Positions 27,353 through 40,400 are shown, numbered from the stretch's first letter. The stretch: 64,000 nt of DNA from Triops longicaudatus (GCA_022885665.1 JAGQDJ010000175.1:1-64000); one strand, 5' to 3'. The notes: generated by a model from the sequence alone, not told the origin. A program made the numbers and translations.

Positions 27353-27625
27353 AACATCTATTTTGATATGTCTTTTAATATTTCTAACTGATTCAGTAGC
27401 TTCAATGCTTTGCTACATTTGTGTAACAAATAGACGAGTGTTTTGTATAATCATTAACATCAAGCCAACGCATTCTTCCCAGGCTTTCTCTTCCCGCCAT
27501 GTTTAAAATTAAGTTTCTATGAAAAGCGCCACCTATTCGAATACAATGACATATGAATGAAAACAAACGTGGTTTTCTAAACCTAACGATTATATAAATA
27601 GTATAGTGTTTTAGGATTTTTCATA

Positions 27626-30600
27626 ATGGCATTTTTGAGTACAAGAAAGGTTAACCTTGGTCTGGTAAGGGAAGTAGCACGTAAGGATTTAGTAAACGCG
27701 CTTGAAAAATGTCCTGGACCAAAGGTACTGTACTTTTGACTTCAATCCATCTTAAGCCCTTGAAAAAGCAATTTTTTAATCCGCAAACGTGAAGAAGGTA
27801 TATTTCACTGTTTTCAAGTAATGTTGTTATTCATAGGCAATAATGTGGGATGAGCAACTGACAGGCCCAGTAGGCTTGGTTGCGGAATACAGTTTCTTAA
27901 AAGATCAGGAAGTTGTTAAAATGTTCCAAATTAAACCGGGACGCCTTCCTCAAGGCATATCAGCCGTGAAACATGTAATTTTTATAGCTAGACCCTGTGT
28001 TGAGCTTATGGATATCATCGCTGAAAACTTGCACAGGTACTAAAGTGTGTAGAATGAGCGTTGTACAGGCAAGAAATCATTCGTTTCTGGCATTATAGTG
28101 ACGAAAAAAGGAGTAGCAACAAACGAGAGGAGTACCATTTGTTGTTCGTCCCGCGTCGGAGCTTACTTTGTGAAAAGAGATTAAAAGTAATTTGGTGTAT
28201 TCTTCAGTTTGCATGAGAGAAAATTTTATATTTTCGATATTCTCACCTGCGTTTTACATGTATTTTTTATTTGTAATTGTCCTTATAGTTTTTGCATTCT
28301 TTGCCTTTCTTTTATTACACTGCATTATTAACGTTCATATGTATTGAAGGAAAGGGGCGTTTTTGGAAGTCTTACAATCATTGACGAGCTCCCGTGGGAT
28401 TTCTACCCGCTAGATAATGATTTGATATCTATGGAGCAGCCCATGGTTTTTAAGGTAAGGAATCATTTTATCACGCAAAATGTAACGTATTTTTCGAAGA
28501 AAGCTGCTTTGTCAATTGAGCGCTCTTCAAGAGGTATGTTACACACGAAGGCGCTTTAGGTCACCTCCCAGTTCTGTCGGATCGGGAAAGGGAGTGCCAT
28601 AGCACCCCAATGTAATATTGTACTGCGTAGCTTTTCAATTTTGGTTTTAAAAGTGTTAGTATTTTTCCAAATGTATTTTCGCAGTATTATTTTGCATTAT
28701 CTGTGAAAAATTTTCATATAAGTTTTATTAATATTTGCTGAAGCAATAATTCGGAGTAATAATTTTGTTGAAAAAGAAGTAGTAAGATATAAACAAATGG
28801 GCGCGAGAGGGTCGTAAGACTCCCTCTAACCGATGGAAAGCATACTTACCTGGCACAGAGGACACCGTGATCAAGGAGGCGGTTCCTCCAGGGCGAGGCC
28901 TGGTCATTGCACTACGACTGGGTTGACCCCTGCGATTACCCCAAATGTGGGTAACTCGGGTGCGTAATTTTTGGTAGTGGGGTCTGCGTTCGCGCTAACC
29001 CCGACAATATATAAATAAAAATTAGTACATTCGAGCTATGTTGTACTTCCGTCAGCAGATGGAAACACAAAACGACTATGAATTAATACGTCATGTATGT
29101 CATCATCGTGGCTGTAGATATAGGGGAGTTAGTTAACTGCTAAACTTACCATACGAAGTAGATATTACTGTTGAAATAACAAATTGTAGGGATCATTCAA
29201 ATTTGACCGAAGAAGCTTATAATTGTTAATATTTCAGAGCGTAGATATTCTCGTGTAAGATTTGACAATGAATAACAGCATTAAATTAAAGAAGTTGAAC
29301 GTCTTTGGGTTTTTACGGCATTTATTAAACGAATAATCCAGGTTTAGTTGCTTTTCTTCTTTTCCATCGTACAACAATTTCCTTTGGACTTATTTGGTGC
29401 TACTATAAAAAGGCCCATAGAGATTCGTTAAGATATATAGGTAGATCCTCGCGTCATTCTTTGGAGAACAGCTGCGTTCCTTCTGTATCTTTCCGCTTTT
29501 TTTTCGCACTACAGCAGGACATCATTGTAGTCCGCTATAGCCGAGCAAAATGTTGTATATAAGTGATCAAAATTGCCTAAAAATAACATATAAGTCCCGT
29601 TATAAGTGTGGCTTTGTTGTATCGAGGCATCTCCTCTGTATCTGCATATGCGTTTGACAAGGTCCTGTATAACCCGTGCACAGCAACCGAACGTTAGTTA
29701 CAAAGCCGTAACCCAGGATTTTGGTTCGGGGTGAAGCGGGGGTCTGAGTCCGGATCTAGGTTTCGTATTTTATTTTATTTTGGAAAAAACGAGAAAAAAC
29801 ATAGTTTACAGTTAGGTGAATATATTCCAGGCACAAACTAAACTGATAAGTTACCACTTTGTACCAGTGCACGTGAATGGAAATGGTACTTGTTGGTCTG
29901 TTTATTTATTTTTAATTAGAAATTTTGAGCAAGTTAGCCAAATGTCACTTTTTTTTAGTTCTTCAAATTTGCGAATCCTTTGTGGTTCGCTCTTTGAAAT
30001 TCACAGGCGATTCCAAATTTGTGGTCTGGTTTGAAACATTAACTCGGTATAAATAGTAGTTTAAAGTTAAACGTGCGTAATCTTGGCCTCTGTTCTTTCG
30101 CCCTAAGGATTTGCGTCTTTAAACGCTTATATCGAATGTAATATAACTTCCGTAAAACTCTCGACCATAAGTACTGGTTCCAAACATGTCAAGAAATTAA
30201 GCTAAATTTTATTATTCGTACTTTTCAGACGACGAAGTTTAAATATAAACCAACTTAGTAACGCTCTTCATAATACTTGTTCTTCTCTGTAAAATCAGTA
30301 TGAACAGGCCCGTAGCAACGGTGGGTTAAGGGGTTAAGGGGTTAAGGTGGGGTAGTAAAGCCCTAACGCCCTTAGGTACGGGAGTGGTTCGTTGCGAACA
30401 GGCTTTGTTAAGAAAGAGATTCTACTCGATATGAAGGTCCTTCACGAATTATCGTCATTCTTTAGTTGTGTCCAACTTTGTATTGATGAAAATTACGCTG
30501 TATTCTCATACCGATACCTAAAACCATTCGGGCTAAAACCGTTGGGAAATTTTCCATGTGAAGCGGCCTGGTTATTTGTAGCGTAACTATAGCATAGTTG

Positions 30601-33600
30601 AAAATGCAAGGACCTAATTTCCATACCCAATCTTATAAAGCTGACCAGCTAAGATAACGTGCGATTAGTAAATGCCAGTCACTCAATGGGGGCTGTTCTG
30701 GTTTCTCGAAGTTCATTATCCGAAAATATTAAATACGCAGCATAGAGTTTAGTGTTCCGTCCTGTATTCTTTCTTGAATTTTATTTCCGAGTGGACGTGT
30801 CTGTTACAGTTACAGCCAAAGATATGGTCTACGCACGGACTCTATGCATTTGACCTTCCACCCCTCGAAATTTATATTGCGCACTATTGGAGAAATTGGC
30901 AAAATTGGAGAACCCATAACATTCCGCAAAGACCTGGCAAAGCATTAGTATTTTCCTACCTCTAGAGCACTACACTATATTTGTGTATAATTTACGTCTA
31001 TAGGATTTTTAGGGCTGAGTTGGCTTAAATAGCGACTTATAGGAATATTTGGATAACAGTAGACCTCCGATTTTGTCCACTGGTCGGGGTAGGAGTTTAG
31101 TTGACAAAATACGATATATTTGTTAAGTGCGTTGCAAAAGTTTGTCAGAAACTTTCAGTGCAGGGATAACAGTTGAGAAATGTATTGTATTTCATACTTT
31201 CATAACACTTTCGTGCGAATATTGTGTAAGAATCTTGTACCTTACATGAGTACAAGTAAACGCTTTAAATTCACCGTAAAAAAAAAATGTTAGTCAGAAA
31301 ATGTTTTCCCGGTCCGGTTGACGTAATCGGGATTCTGTTGGGGTTAATATGTGGTCGGACGTAAAGCAGAATTTATTGTGACTTGTTCCCAGAAGAGCTA
31401 TACTATATCAGTTGTCAATGAAGTTCGCCAATGAAATAGTGTGTGGACCATTATTTATTGGTAAAAGTTAGTTTTGCAGCATTTGTCTGCATGTTTTTGT
31501 AACAAAATTAGTAGAACTTTTGCATGGAAACGAGTTATTTTTAATGTGATAAGATAGAAACAAGCTTTCGTGTATGCTTACATGTCATTTGAACTTCAAG
31601 GACAGTTTGGGGTCCGAGTTATGAAAAAAAAAGTTTAACAAGTCCGCTGTTTTCTTGTACACTTAATAGGACGTGTATCATTGCATTCAATAAGGCGGAC
31701 TTTTTGTTGCCATCTGTCGACCAAACACTCCCCATACCGTACTAGTAACATTCTATGCATATGACAACACATTCTGCGACTGCTCTTGATAAATTAAAAA
31801 GAACTGTGCGTTTGCTTTTAAAAAAAATTGTGAAAGCTATGTTACCCGTTTACATTACTAGTTAAAGCACTTATTCTTACCTTGTATGGAGCCAGCATAA
31901 ATTTGTTAATAATAGAAATTGTGTTAGAAGTACGTACGCAGCGACCTACAAATGCAAGCGCCTCCTGGTATACTTTATCGGCCCTAGTCTAAGCATACTT
32001 ACCTGGCACAGAGGACACCGTGATCAAGGAGGCGGTTCCTCCAGGGCGAGGCCTAGTCATTGCACTACGACTGGGTTGACCCCTGCGACTACCCCAAATG
32101 TGGGTACGTCGAGTGTGTAATTTTTGATAGTGGGGTCTGCGTTCGCGCTAACCCCGATATGTTCCAATCAATATTAATCGTATTTCCCTAAATAACTGCA
32201 TGGGTAATGCGCAGTCTATTAAGATTTTTGTATTGTCTAGGGTGTTTATCATGATGAAAGAGCACGTGAACCTTAACGACATTCTTTTGCGTAGGATTTG
32301 TACCTCAACAGGGATCCCACTGCTCTGCATCACATTGCCAAAGGTCTGACCGCTTTGCAAATGTTATATGGAACCATTCCCACCATTTGTGGTAAAGGAC
32401 AATCAGCGCGGACAATTTATGATTTGATGCTGCGCTTACGCCGTGAAATACCACTCTCTGCAACAAATCAAACTTCACCTCAAATTGATAACCTTATTCT
32501 TATTGACCGCACTACCGATCTAGTCTCCCCCCTAGCAACCCAGTTGACCTACGAGGGTCTGATAGACGAAATTTTCGGGATAAACCAAAGTATTCTGCTC
32601 TTTCTTAATTATATACAAATTAATGTAGAAATTTGTTAAACAGACACTGTCAAATTGCCAGCTGAGAAGTTCGTCACGGAGAATGACACTGGCAGTGATG
32701 TAAAGCAAATCGTGCTGAATTCCGCCGAAGAACTTTATACAGAAATTCGGTAACCCGATTTAATAAACGTTTCTTTGTTTTCTACTTGCAGAACAGATTT
32801 TTCATGTACTTTTTGTTTGGTTTAGAGACAAAAATTTTTCCGCGGTTGGACCAGCATTAAGCCGAAAAGCGAAAACTATATCTGCCGAGTATGAAGAACG
32901 ACACGGTGCCAAAACCGTGGGCGAGTTGAAACAATTCGTCGCCAAGTTACCTCAGATGCAGATTGCCAAACAATCGTTAACCTCGCGTAAGTTTATTATC
33001 ATTATTTGATAAATGTCAATAAGTTAGTAATTTTGCTGGTAGATACATCTATTGCTGAGCTGATTAAAGAAGTGACCATTTCAGAACCTTTTTTGGAAGC
33101 ATTACAGGTTGAGCAAGATTTTCTTAATGGAATCGATACGGATAAAATCCATCCCTACATTGAGGATTGCATAGCGCGCAAAGAACCACTCATTAAAGTA
33201 TAACATAAACGAGATCTAAGCATGTGTTAAGTTTATGTTGTTTTTTGGGTCCTTTATCCACTAGGTCCTTCGTCTGTTATGCTTGCAGTCGTCCACCAAC
33301 AGTGGGTTCAAACCGAAAATCTTGGAACATTACAAGAGAGAGATTTTGCAAGCCTACGGTTTTCAGCATTTTGTCACCCTTCAGAACTTAGAAAAGGCTG
33401 GATTAATAAAACTTCAGGTATGCAAAATGAAAATGAATACACAGAGCGTAGTTTTACAACACGTCAGTTTTTAAACTGCCGTTCATTTACTGGGTTTGCT
33501 GCTTTTAAAGACTATTTCTTCTTAGCAAAACCAACGGGGGTTTACGGTGTTACGTCGGACGCTAAAATTAATAGTCGACGACGTAAATGAAGCCAATCCA

Positions 33601-34098
33601 ACGGATATATCGTACGTTCACAGTATTTATGCACCGCTAAGCATTCGTTTGGTTCAGTACGTGCATAGACCGGGATGGAAATCCTTGGCAGATGTCTTGT
33701 CGCTTTTACCTGGTCCAGTTTTCCACGAAACTCAACCCATTCCTGTAGGACTTCGAAAGCGACGTAAGTTGTCTGTATTTCTTAGAGTTTATTCTAAGGG
33801 ATTTTTGTTTATGACTTGATTTCGGTAGGTGGTTCGGGTTCAAGTATTCAGGCTGACGAGCCGCAAACAACTTTAGTATTTTTTATTGGTGGATGTACCT
33901 TTGCAGAAATTGGGGCTTTGCGTTTCTTAGCGAAACAAGAAGAAGGTAACCGAAACTAATGTTCCACTTTTCCCATGTATTAATACCGATTTAAATTGTG
34001 TAGTGAACATGGACTTTATAATTGGTACAACCAAAGTAGTTCATGGTGCCACCTTAATCCAGTCCTTGTTGGAACCTTTAAGAGTTCCACTATTTTGA
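27626..34098 (+). CDS. VPS33A: VPS33A, Sec1/Munc18-family subunit of HOPS/CORVET, 12 exons
   Basis: SM protein that templates SNARE assembly for fusion at late endosomes and lysosomes as part of HOPS and CORVET. Exons: 27626-27724, 27837-28036, 28099-28186, 28350-28454, 32295-32589, 32644-32749, 32826-32986, 33043-33197, 33265-33417, 33526-33763, 33829-33945, 34004-34098. They give 603 aa (human 596). Family landmarks include AIMWDEQLTGPVGL, IFIARPCVELMDIIAEN, LLFVPRRSLLCE, ATQLTYEGLIDEIFGI, NSAEELYTEIRDKNFSAVGP, HTSIAELIKEVT, GIDTDKIHPYIEDCIA and FFIGGCTFAEIGALRFL. These are collinear with VPS33A, not VPS33B. Intron 4 (28455-32294, 3.8 kb) is far longer than the others and hosts two U1 snRNA genes. 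The start lies 273 bp after the NuMA stop on the same strand, and the stop lies 84 bp from the convergent CENPV-like gene. Confidence 0.97.
28775..28799 (+). promoter_or_regulatory. Candidate snRNA proximal sequence element, U1 copy 1
   Basis: AGAAGTAGTAAG at 28775-28786 and ACAAATG at 28793-28799 lie about 67 and 49 bp upstream of the U1 5' end. The same two motifs occur at almost the same distances before the second U1 gene, while the rest of the upstream DNA differs. snRNA genes transcribed by RNA polymerase II need a proximal element near -55, so this is a reasonable candidate. It rests on only two copies. Confidence 0.4.
28842..29003 (+). ncRNA. U1 snRNA, copy 1 (in VPS33A intron 4)
   Basis: Spliceosomal U1 RNA, which recognises 5' splice sites. 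The 5' end ATACTTACCTGGC holds the splice-site pairing sequence. GTGATCAAGGAGGC follows as stem-loop I (U1-70K loop), then CATTGCACTAC as stem-loop II (U1A loop). TTGACCCCTGCG, the stem-loop III sequence CCCCAAATGTGGG and the Sm site AATTTTTGG come next. The 3' stem-loop IV contains CTGCGTTCGCGCTAACCCCG. The order and about 162-nt length are those of metazoan U1. It lies on the sense strand of the VPS33A intron; canonical U1 genes have their own promoters. Confidence 0.96.
29703..29772. mobile_element. Partial copy of the GGCCGTA-family element, copy 3, in VPS33A intron 4
   Basis: The left terminus AGCCGTAACCCAGGATTTTG is followed by GTTCGGGG and further G-rich sequence, matching the other family members. 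No matching right end is evident, so the copy is probably truncated; the right boundary given is nominal. Confidence 0.45.
30307..30382. mobile_element. Short GGCCGTA-family element, copy 4, in VPS33A intron 4
   Basis: Begins GGCCCGTAGCAACGG and ends CCCTTAGGTACGGG, a loose inverted repeat. Between them are three tandem units of GGTTAAGG (about 30323-30347). It is about 76 bp and the shortest family member. Confidence 0.45.
31926..31954 (+). promoter_or_regulatory. Candidate snRNA proximal sequence element, U1 copy 2
   Basis: AGAAGTACGTACG at 31926-31938 and ACAAATG at 31948-31954 match the pair found before U1 copy 1, about 69 and 47 bp upstream of the RNA start. The spacing agrees to within about 2 bp in unrelated surrounding sequence. 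Confidence 0.4.
31995..32156 (+). ncRNA. U1 snRNA, copy 2 (in VPS33A intron 4)
   Basis: The same 162-nt U1 architecture as copy 1. About seven differences are confined to stem-loop II and the region from stem-loop III to the Sm site. In stem-loop II, CCTGGTC becomes CCTAGTC, turning a G-U pair into A-U. Around stem-loop III, the changed bases still allow a CGAC/GTCG extension of the stem. The Sm site reads AATTTTTGA, still within the purine-AU4-6-G-purine consensus. The 5' splice-site pairing sequence and both protein-binding loops are unchanged. This pattern suggests a functional variant rather than a decayed pseudogene. Confidence 0.93.
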
Positions 34099-34182
34099 AC
34101 GTGAGTTTTTCCTTGCGTGTGCGCCCATTCGATTTTTCCTTTACATCCACAATTTCGAAAGTCCTTAAAGTCAAGTCCTCGA

Positions 34183-34714
34183 TTACTTTGTAACTTGGGA
34201 CATTTTCCGTATGTGAGGGTTTTTAGTCATGGCTTCCTCCCACTTCTTTCCGTCAAATTTTTCCGTGTGGATTTTACGGACCGTCCCTTCATCAAGGCAA
34301 TGAGGCATTATTCCTGTGAGTGGAGAGAAAATGTTATACAATGTGGGGTATACTTGGGTTTGGTACGTACCTACTCCGTCTTGGTTTGATCTTGGAATAT
34401 AAAAACTTTGAACGCCACAATTTTTACAAAAGTTGTGCTTGGCTTGATGGGTATTGAAAGTGTAGGTCGTAAGTTGGTCATGGCCTTTGAGCAACTTGAA
34501 ATCATCTGCTGGCACGATAAAGTGACGATTTTGTTTTTTCGTGCAAATAGTACAGCTAAAAATGTCAAATATTTAAATCAACTAATTAATATTTTAGTTT
34601 TGATTCGTACTTGCATTCAATGACCGTGAGAACCGGTGGAGCGAAGACTTGGAAACGAATAGCTCCACAATGGCAGCCGCCCGCGTGACGGACTTTGTCA
34701 GTATCGCTGGCCAT
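34183..34714 (-). CDS. CENPV: CENP-V / GFA-domain zinc-binding protein, two exons
   Basis: Small protein of the GFA (glutathione-dependent formaldehyde-activating enzyme-like) fold, to which vertebrate CENP-V belongs. Exon 1 is 34714-34611 and exon 2 is 34555-34183, with a 55-bp intron, giving 158 aa. Zinc-binding Cys are visible as GGCHCGAIRF, ECNCTICTKKQNRHFIVPA and HNFCKNCGVQSF. The downstream segments LLKGHDQLTTYTFNTHQAKH, YIPRSNQDGVG and PHCLDEGTV follow CENPV closely. Vertebrate CENP-V has a long N-terminal extension used at centromeres; this protein lacks it, so a chromosomal role cannot be assumed. Convergent with VPS33A, with stops 84 bp apart, so the 3' UTRs probably overlap. Confidence 0.9.
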
Positions 34715-37448
34715 AACTAACATTGCTAACCTTGTGTAATTTTACTTAAAGAAACGCTAAGTGGAGTTGTAGATAAATACTTTCTAGTATACAGCGGTTT
34801 AAGCGTTACGGTTCAAAGTTTGGTGAACGCGTCCTATCTTGCAACGTGACGCTGTGATAGTGAAAGTCGGCTGCGGAAATAGTTTTTCCCCTTTGTACAA
34901 AAGGTAAGCGTGACTAGTAAGGTCCTGACTCAAAAGCATTTCACGCCAAACTGGTGAATGGTATTAAAAGGAAGTGAACTGAAGTCAACACCCTTCACTA
35001 TAGAAATTTAGAAAATATAGGGAGAGCTATAGGTGGAAAACAGGTTTCTGTTTCGCCAATCCTGTTTTCCTGACTCTGATTTCTTTGGTCGATTGTCCAA
35101 CAAAATAGTACAGCAGAAACATGTGAAGCAGTTGAAGAAGGCGCAGTGTACTAAAAAAAAATACGCATAGAAATTGTTTTACATTTCGTTTACGTTCCAA
35201 CGCTATGGACATCTTGCACTATATTGCAAGAAAGTGTGATGAACTGAGATTTCTGCATATAGCTATGTTTCTGAACTTCCTTTTATTGACTGCGATGTCA
35301 AGATTTTAAACGCACTTGAACAGCTGCTGGTAATCTGTTGCGCTCCCCTGCTCTTTTAAAGTATGCTGTTACCCCATTGATTCAATACATTCCGAAATGT
35401 AAGAAAACTTCAGTTGCTGTGAAAGAACAAAACACCCTTCATTATGATTTTTATACAACATTCGTAAGTTCGGTCAGACTTCTCTTTCATTGTTGTTGTT
35501 ACTAATGGGTCCACAAGATGTCAAACATGACAGTAACGTGTCGGGATGAGTCCTCGATGTCGAACAGGTATCAGCGACATAAATCTTCGGCACACTTTGT
35601 TTAACATGCAAAAGAACACTCGTGAGCTGGGGGTTTCTAAACACCTTGTACAACACTTCATTTGATAGCCAGGACACCAGATTGTTCAAGGAGTATAATT
35701 TTGGGTGACAGTTTTGTCTTTAAGCGAAGTAAAAAAAAAAGAACAATGATCTGCTCACACTGTCCCGCCCCTCCTCTACTACGAGCACCGTAATTTCTAG
35801 AAACTGAAGATATATAATTTCGAACTGTTTCTAACCAAAAACTGCTTCGCACTAAACATTAACGAACTAGTTAATCTTAACCCTTGGTTTTAATTTCACA
35901 ATTCTGCTAAGCATTTCCTAACTTCCTAACAAGAAATTCGTTTTCTAGTTCATAAAATTCCAATACAGTGCTGCTTTCAGTTAAAGTGTACGTACCATAT
36001 TCGTCTAACTCAGTGAACTTCAACTTTTTTTTTAGCTATCGCCCACTGTTATCGAATTTTCCTTTACCAAAAATCGTTTGCACCTACCGAAAACTACATT
36101 TTACGAACAGGACCAAGCGCAAGAAATAAACGTTACAAAATTAGTGTAGCTAAGTGCTTTAAAAAAGCAAAATTGTGCGCAAGATCATAGTATTTTCACT
36201 TTACAGTTAAAAGTTACAACACTGTATTGTTCTACGAAACTCATTGTAGCCGTTCTTTTCCCTTTTTTAAACATGATTAATCAGTTAAATATGGCTCTGT
36301 ACAAAATATTTGGAAAAATTTATTGCACGAGCAACAAGAGCCATTACAAAGGTATAGAAAATTAATGACGCATTCATAAAAAAAACATTTCAACGCAACC
36401 TTTAAAAACTTCTTTAAGAAAGGAACGAGAGTGACGATTAATGCATTATGGCTGCCCTAAATTGGTTCAGCGTAGTTACCAAACTCAGTTACAAACTATG
36501 AAGACAATTAATGCGTAGTTACTCATTCACACTATACTTCTCTTTAAAAGTTTCTTACTGAACCTTCGAAACATTAGCAGTGCTTTCTACTTTTAATTCG
36601 TTGTGCACACATGCTAGAAACACGTAAAATCTATTTTTTGTTTGATAGTTTGAGAGTTTTATGGGTTTGATAGTTTTGAAATGTGTTAAGGGCTTAGACT
36701 CTATTAAGCTGTTATGTCATCACATGAACTTTTTTCTACAGCAGGTCGATTCTAGGATTTTTTTGGGTATATTCTTAAATAATGGACAAGTAGGCATATA
36801 CTTGAACAGATTTACTGAAGAACAGTTGCATCGTCATGAACTTGCGAATCTAATCAATCTGGGCAAATCTTTCGCAATAAAATGGTAAATGTAAGTTAGA
36901 AGGAAAATGAAAACCTTCTCTACTTTTCCACTTCCTACAAGCCTTGGCCTACAGTCCAACTTCTGTTCATGAAAGAAATTGCCGTGATCATCGCTCAAAA
37001 AAGTTACTTTAAAAAACCTATGTCTGAACCCCTTTCCCTATATATGTAATCTCCCTCTGTAAAATTTGGAAGGAAGCAACTGTTGAATGCAGGTACAGGC
37101 AGAAGGACTGAAGTAATAAATGGGTAACACAGATAATCAAGGCATCGTTACATTTTATGTAAAAACATGACCGCGCAGTTGCGGATCAATAACTGCAGCA
37201 TCGTCGCTACTGCGCAAGATGGCTAGCAGCATATGCCTTGGACTTTGACGTCAGTGACGGAGCTTTTAACTCTTGCGGTCACAACGTTGCGACTAGGTTG
37301 TGCGTCAACATCCGTTGACACAGTGATTTGTCACCAATCCACCCACTTCTTCTCGGAAAAGTGTAAAATTCTGATCTGTCATTTTCCACATGTACGAAAC
37401 GTAAAAATTTTAAACCTATTTCGTCCTTCGCACAAACATAACTCAACC
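34715..37448. other. Intergenic region between CENPV-like and carboxypeptidase genes
   Basis: About 2.7 kb of AT-rich sequence with no exon I can support. A short open frame at 36661-36888 has no recognisable domain or splice context. The left part should hold the CENPV-like promoter and the right part the carboxypeptidase promoter. Confidence 0.5.
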
Positions 37449-40400
37449 ATGGGGCATCGACCAGTGAAAACATTGCTGCTAATCCTGTTAACTTTAATAC
37501 CCCTGTGTTGGTCTTTTGAATTTAAACACCATGACAATCAAGAATTAGCTCAAGTGCTTGAACAAGTCCATCGTAAATGTCCCAACATTACAAGACTTCA
37601 TAGCCTGAGTGAATCGTCTGTCCTGGGGAATCCATTATGGGTAATTGAGTTTTCTGATCTCCCCGGAGTTCACGAGTTGAGTAAGTCTTATTGAGTTCAG
37701 TTGCGTCAAAGCTTAGCAAGTTTAGAAAGGAAGCAGTTGTAAAGCAAAATGTGTATATTATTTCTAGTGGAACCGGAGTTCAAATACATAGCAAACATGC
37801 ACGGAAACGAGGTGCTTGGGAGAGAACTGCTTTTAAAATTAGCCGATCACTTGTGCGAGGCTTATCAATCAGGCGACGAGGACATCCGTAACTTAATCCA
37901 TAGCACACGCATCCACTTAATGCCAAGTATGAATCCCGATGGTTGGGAGACTGCAACACAAGCCGTAAGTGTTGTTCGTTTACGTAATTCCGAAATAACG
38001 GACATTGTAACACGTCATCTGGTACTGTAACGGTACCGTACTGAGCAAAATTACTTTACACAGTAAACCATAGAGATTAAGCCTCTTGAGACTGATTAGG
38101 TTTCAGTGGTAAAGGGCTTGAACCAATCGGTTATACGGTGAAAAGCCACGAAATTTAAAAGTATAAGACAAATAATAATAATAAAAAAAATGTGTAAGTA
38201 ACTACTATGTATGAAGTCTAGCAGAATCGCTTTTAACTTCAAAAGCGATTTGTTGGAGCCCTTTCAGCACTTAATGAAGGTTAATCAGCATCCAGAGACA
38301 TTACACCTCTGGACCTCGCTGTATTCTTTTTCCTCAGTACAGTACAAGAACTTTATGGACCAGATTGGTACTTAAGGCCGTAATGCACATACGGTGTCAA
38401 GTTTTTAAGAAACATTTGACTTGTTTAGGGTCGTGATGGTGATTTGATCGGTCGCTATAACAACAACAGCGTCGATCTTAATCGAGACTTCCCTGACCTA
38501 GATCGCATCATGTACAGCAACGAAAAGGAGCACGTGGCTTATAACAATCACTTAATGGAACAAGTCAGCCGCTTAGAAAAGCAGGTAAATCGAATTAGCG
38601 GTGTTCTCTGACATTTCTGGATCACTTTATCTATTTAAACATCAATGGGTACAAAAAACAATCTAACAGTATCAACAGTTGTGTGCATAACACTTATTTT
38701 TATGTTTGGTACAACACATTTTGACTTTGAAAATTCCAGCCACAACCAGAGACACTTGCGGTTATGCGTCTGATTACCGAACAACCTTTCGTGGTTTCCG
38801 CAAATTTACACGGAGGTGATTTGGTAGCCAATTACCCGTATGACGAATCCAGGTCTGGACAACAGTCAGACTACACCGCTACCCCAGATGACGATACATT
38901 CAGGTGAATCATAAAAATAATATCTTTGAATAGTTATAAAAATTAACAAAATATTGTGTGGCAGGCACCTCGCGTTATCCTACGCTAATGCACACCCACG
39001 TATGCGGAACCCAGATCAACCAAGTTGCGATGGTGGGGATCAACCTGGCTTTGGTAAAAAGGGAGGCATTACTAACGGTGCTGACTGGTACTCCATCGAA
39101 GGAGGTAAAAACATTTTCGTCAAAATATGGTCCAGTTTCTAACATAAGAAAATCAGAACGCTGGAACTTATTGGGAAATCAAGCGTAAAATAAAATGTCC
39201 GTTCATCCTCGAACTTCACAGTTCACACAAAGCTGCGTTGAAAATAGTTCCGTACTGCGCGAATTTCATTTTTAGCTCTTCATCATCTCTGGAACATTTT
39301 GTTATCAAAAATTGACCACAAACGCTCCACTCACTCTAGATTACTTCCTACTGAAATTTACCTTTTCTTTCTTGTTCTTTCTTTCGTATTTTCAAAACTC
39401 ACATGAAGTAAAAAGCTTAGACGACTGTCTACATACAGGAAACTCTTTATCTATCGTGAAAACCTTCAAAACGTGACAAATTACCCAATGTCGTGTATGC
39501 TACTGTCGTTTGGTCATAACTTGATAACTGTTCGTCTAGTTATATGGAGAAAACTCGCAAATTCTTTAATAACGCCCGTTAAACAACACAGGCATGCAAG
39601 ATTTCAATTACCTCTCTTCCAACGACTTCGAGATCACGATAGAGTTGGGCTGTGATAAATATCCGAGCGAAAGCACTCTCGCTCAAGAATGGGAAGACAA
39701 CAAACAAGCCCTAACGGAGTACATGTGGCAGGTATAAAACAACCCTCATTTCAATCAAAACGCAGTCCCTTATCAAAGAATTATTATAGGCGCATATGGG
39801 TGTTAAAGGAGTCATAATCGATGCTGTGACGGGCAAACCTCTTACCCACACTCTCATTAGCGTGCGTAACACAACCCGCTTGAATGCCACTCACGCTCGC
39901 AACGATTACATCAAGCATGACGTCACGTCAGGTAACGACAACCACTATTGTGTTCCCAGCGAACTCAAAATACCTTTCTATTTCAGTACACGGGGGCGAT
40001 TACTGGCGTTTGTTAACACCTGGGGATTACGACGTGACAGCCTTCCGCTCCGGTTACGAGCCCAAAACACAACACATTGTTATCACCAATCCTCGTCACC
40101 AAGAAGCGACAGTGCTGAACTTCACCCTCCAACCTTTGCCCAACTTACTCGCGTCACAGCAAGAAAACGAATGGGTGAGTCCACAGATCTTCACTGTCTT
40201 CCCTAGAGAAGCTTACGGGTGCCTGTGCGAGACAATAATAAGAACTTCGGTGGTCCGTCACTTTGCCGTCACTGCAAAGCGAGAAGGACCTCCCGTGGTG
40301 CGTTACCACAGACCACCCTAGTTCGTCCTTCGTTTACCCCAGCTCAGGGTGACGACCACCTACGTAAAACAGCAGACCACCCCTTAGGACTTGCCCGACC

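Noticed and set aside
36661..36888. 75-codon open frame before the carboxypeptidase
   Set aside because: No acceptor/donor arrangement joins it to the gene, and no domain is recognised.
37233..37448. In-frame extension upstream of the carboxypeptidase start
   Set aside because: The Met at 37449 opens a textbook signal peptide; an upstream extension would bury it and matches no family sequence.
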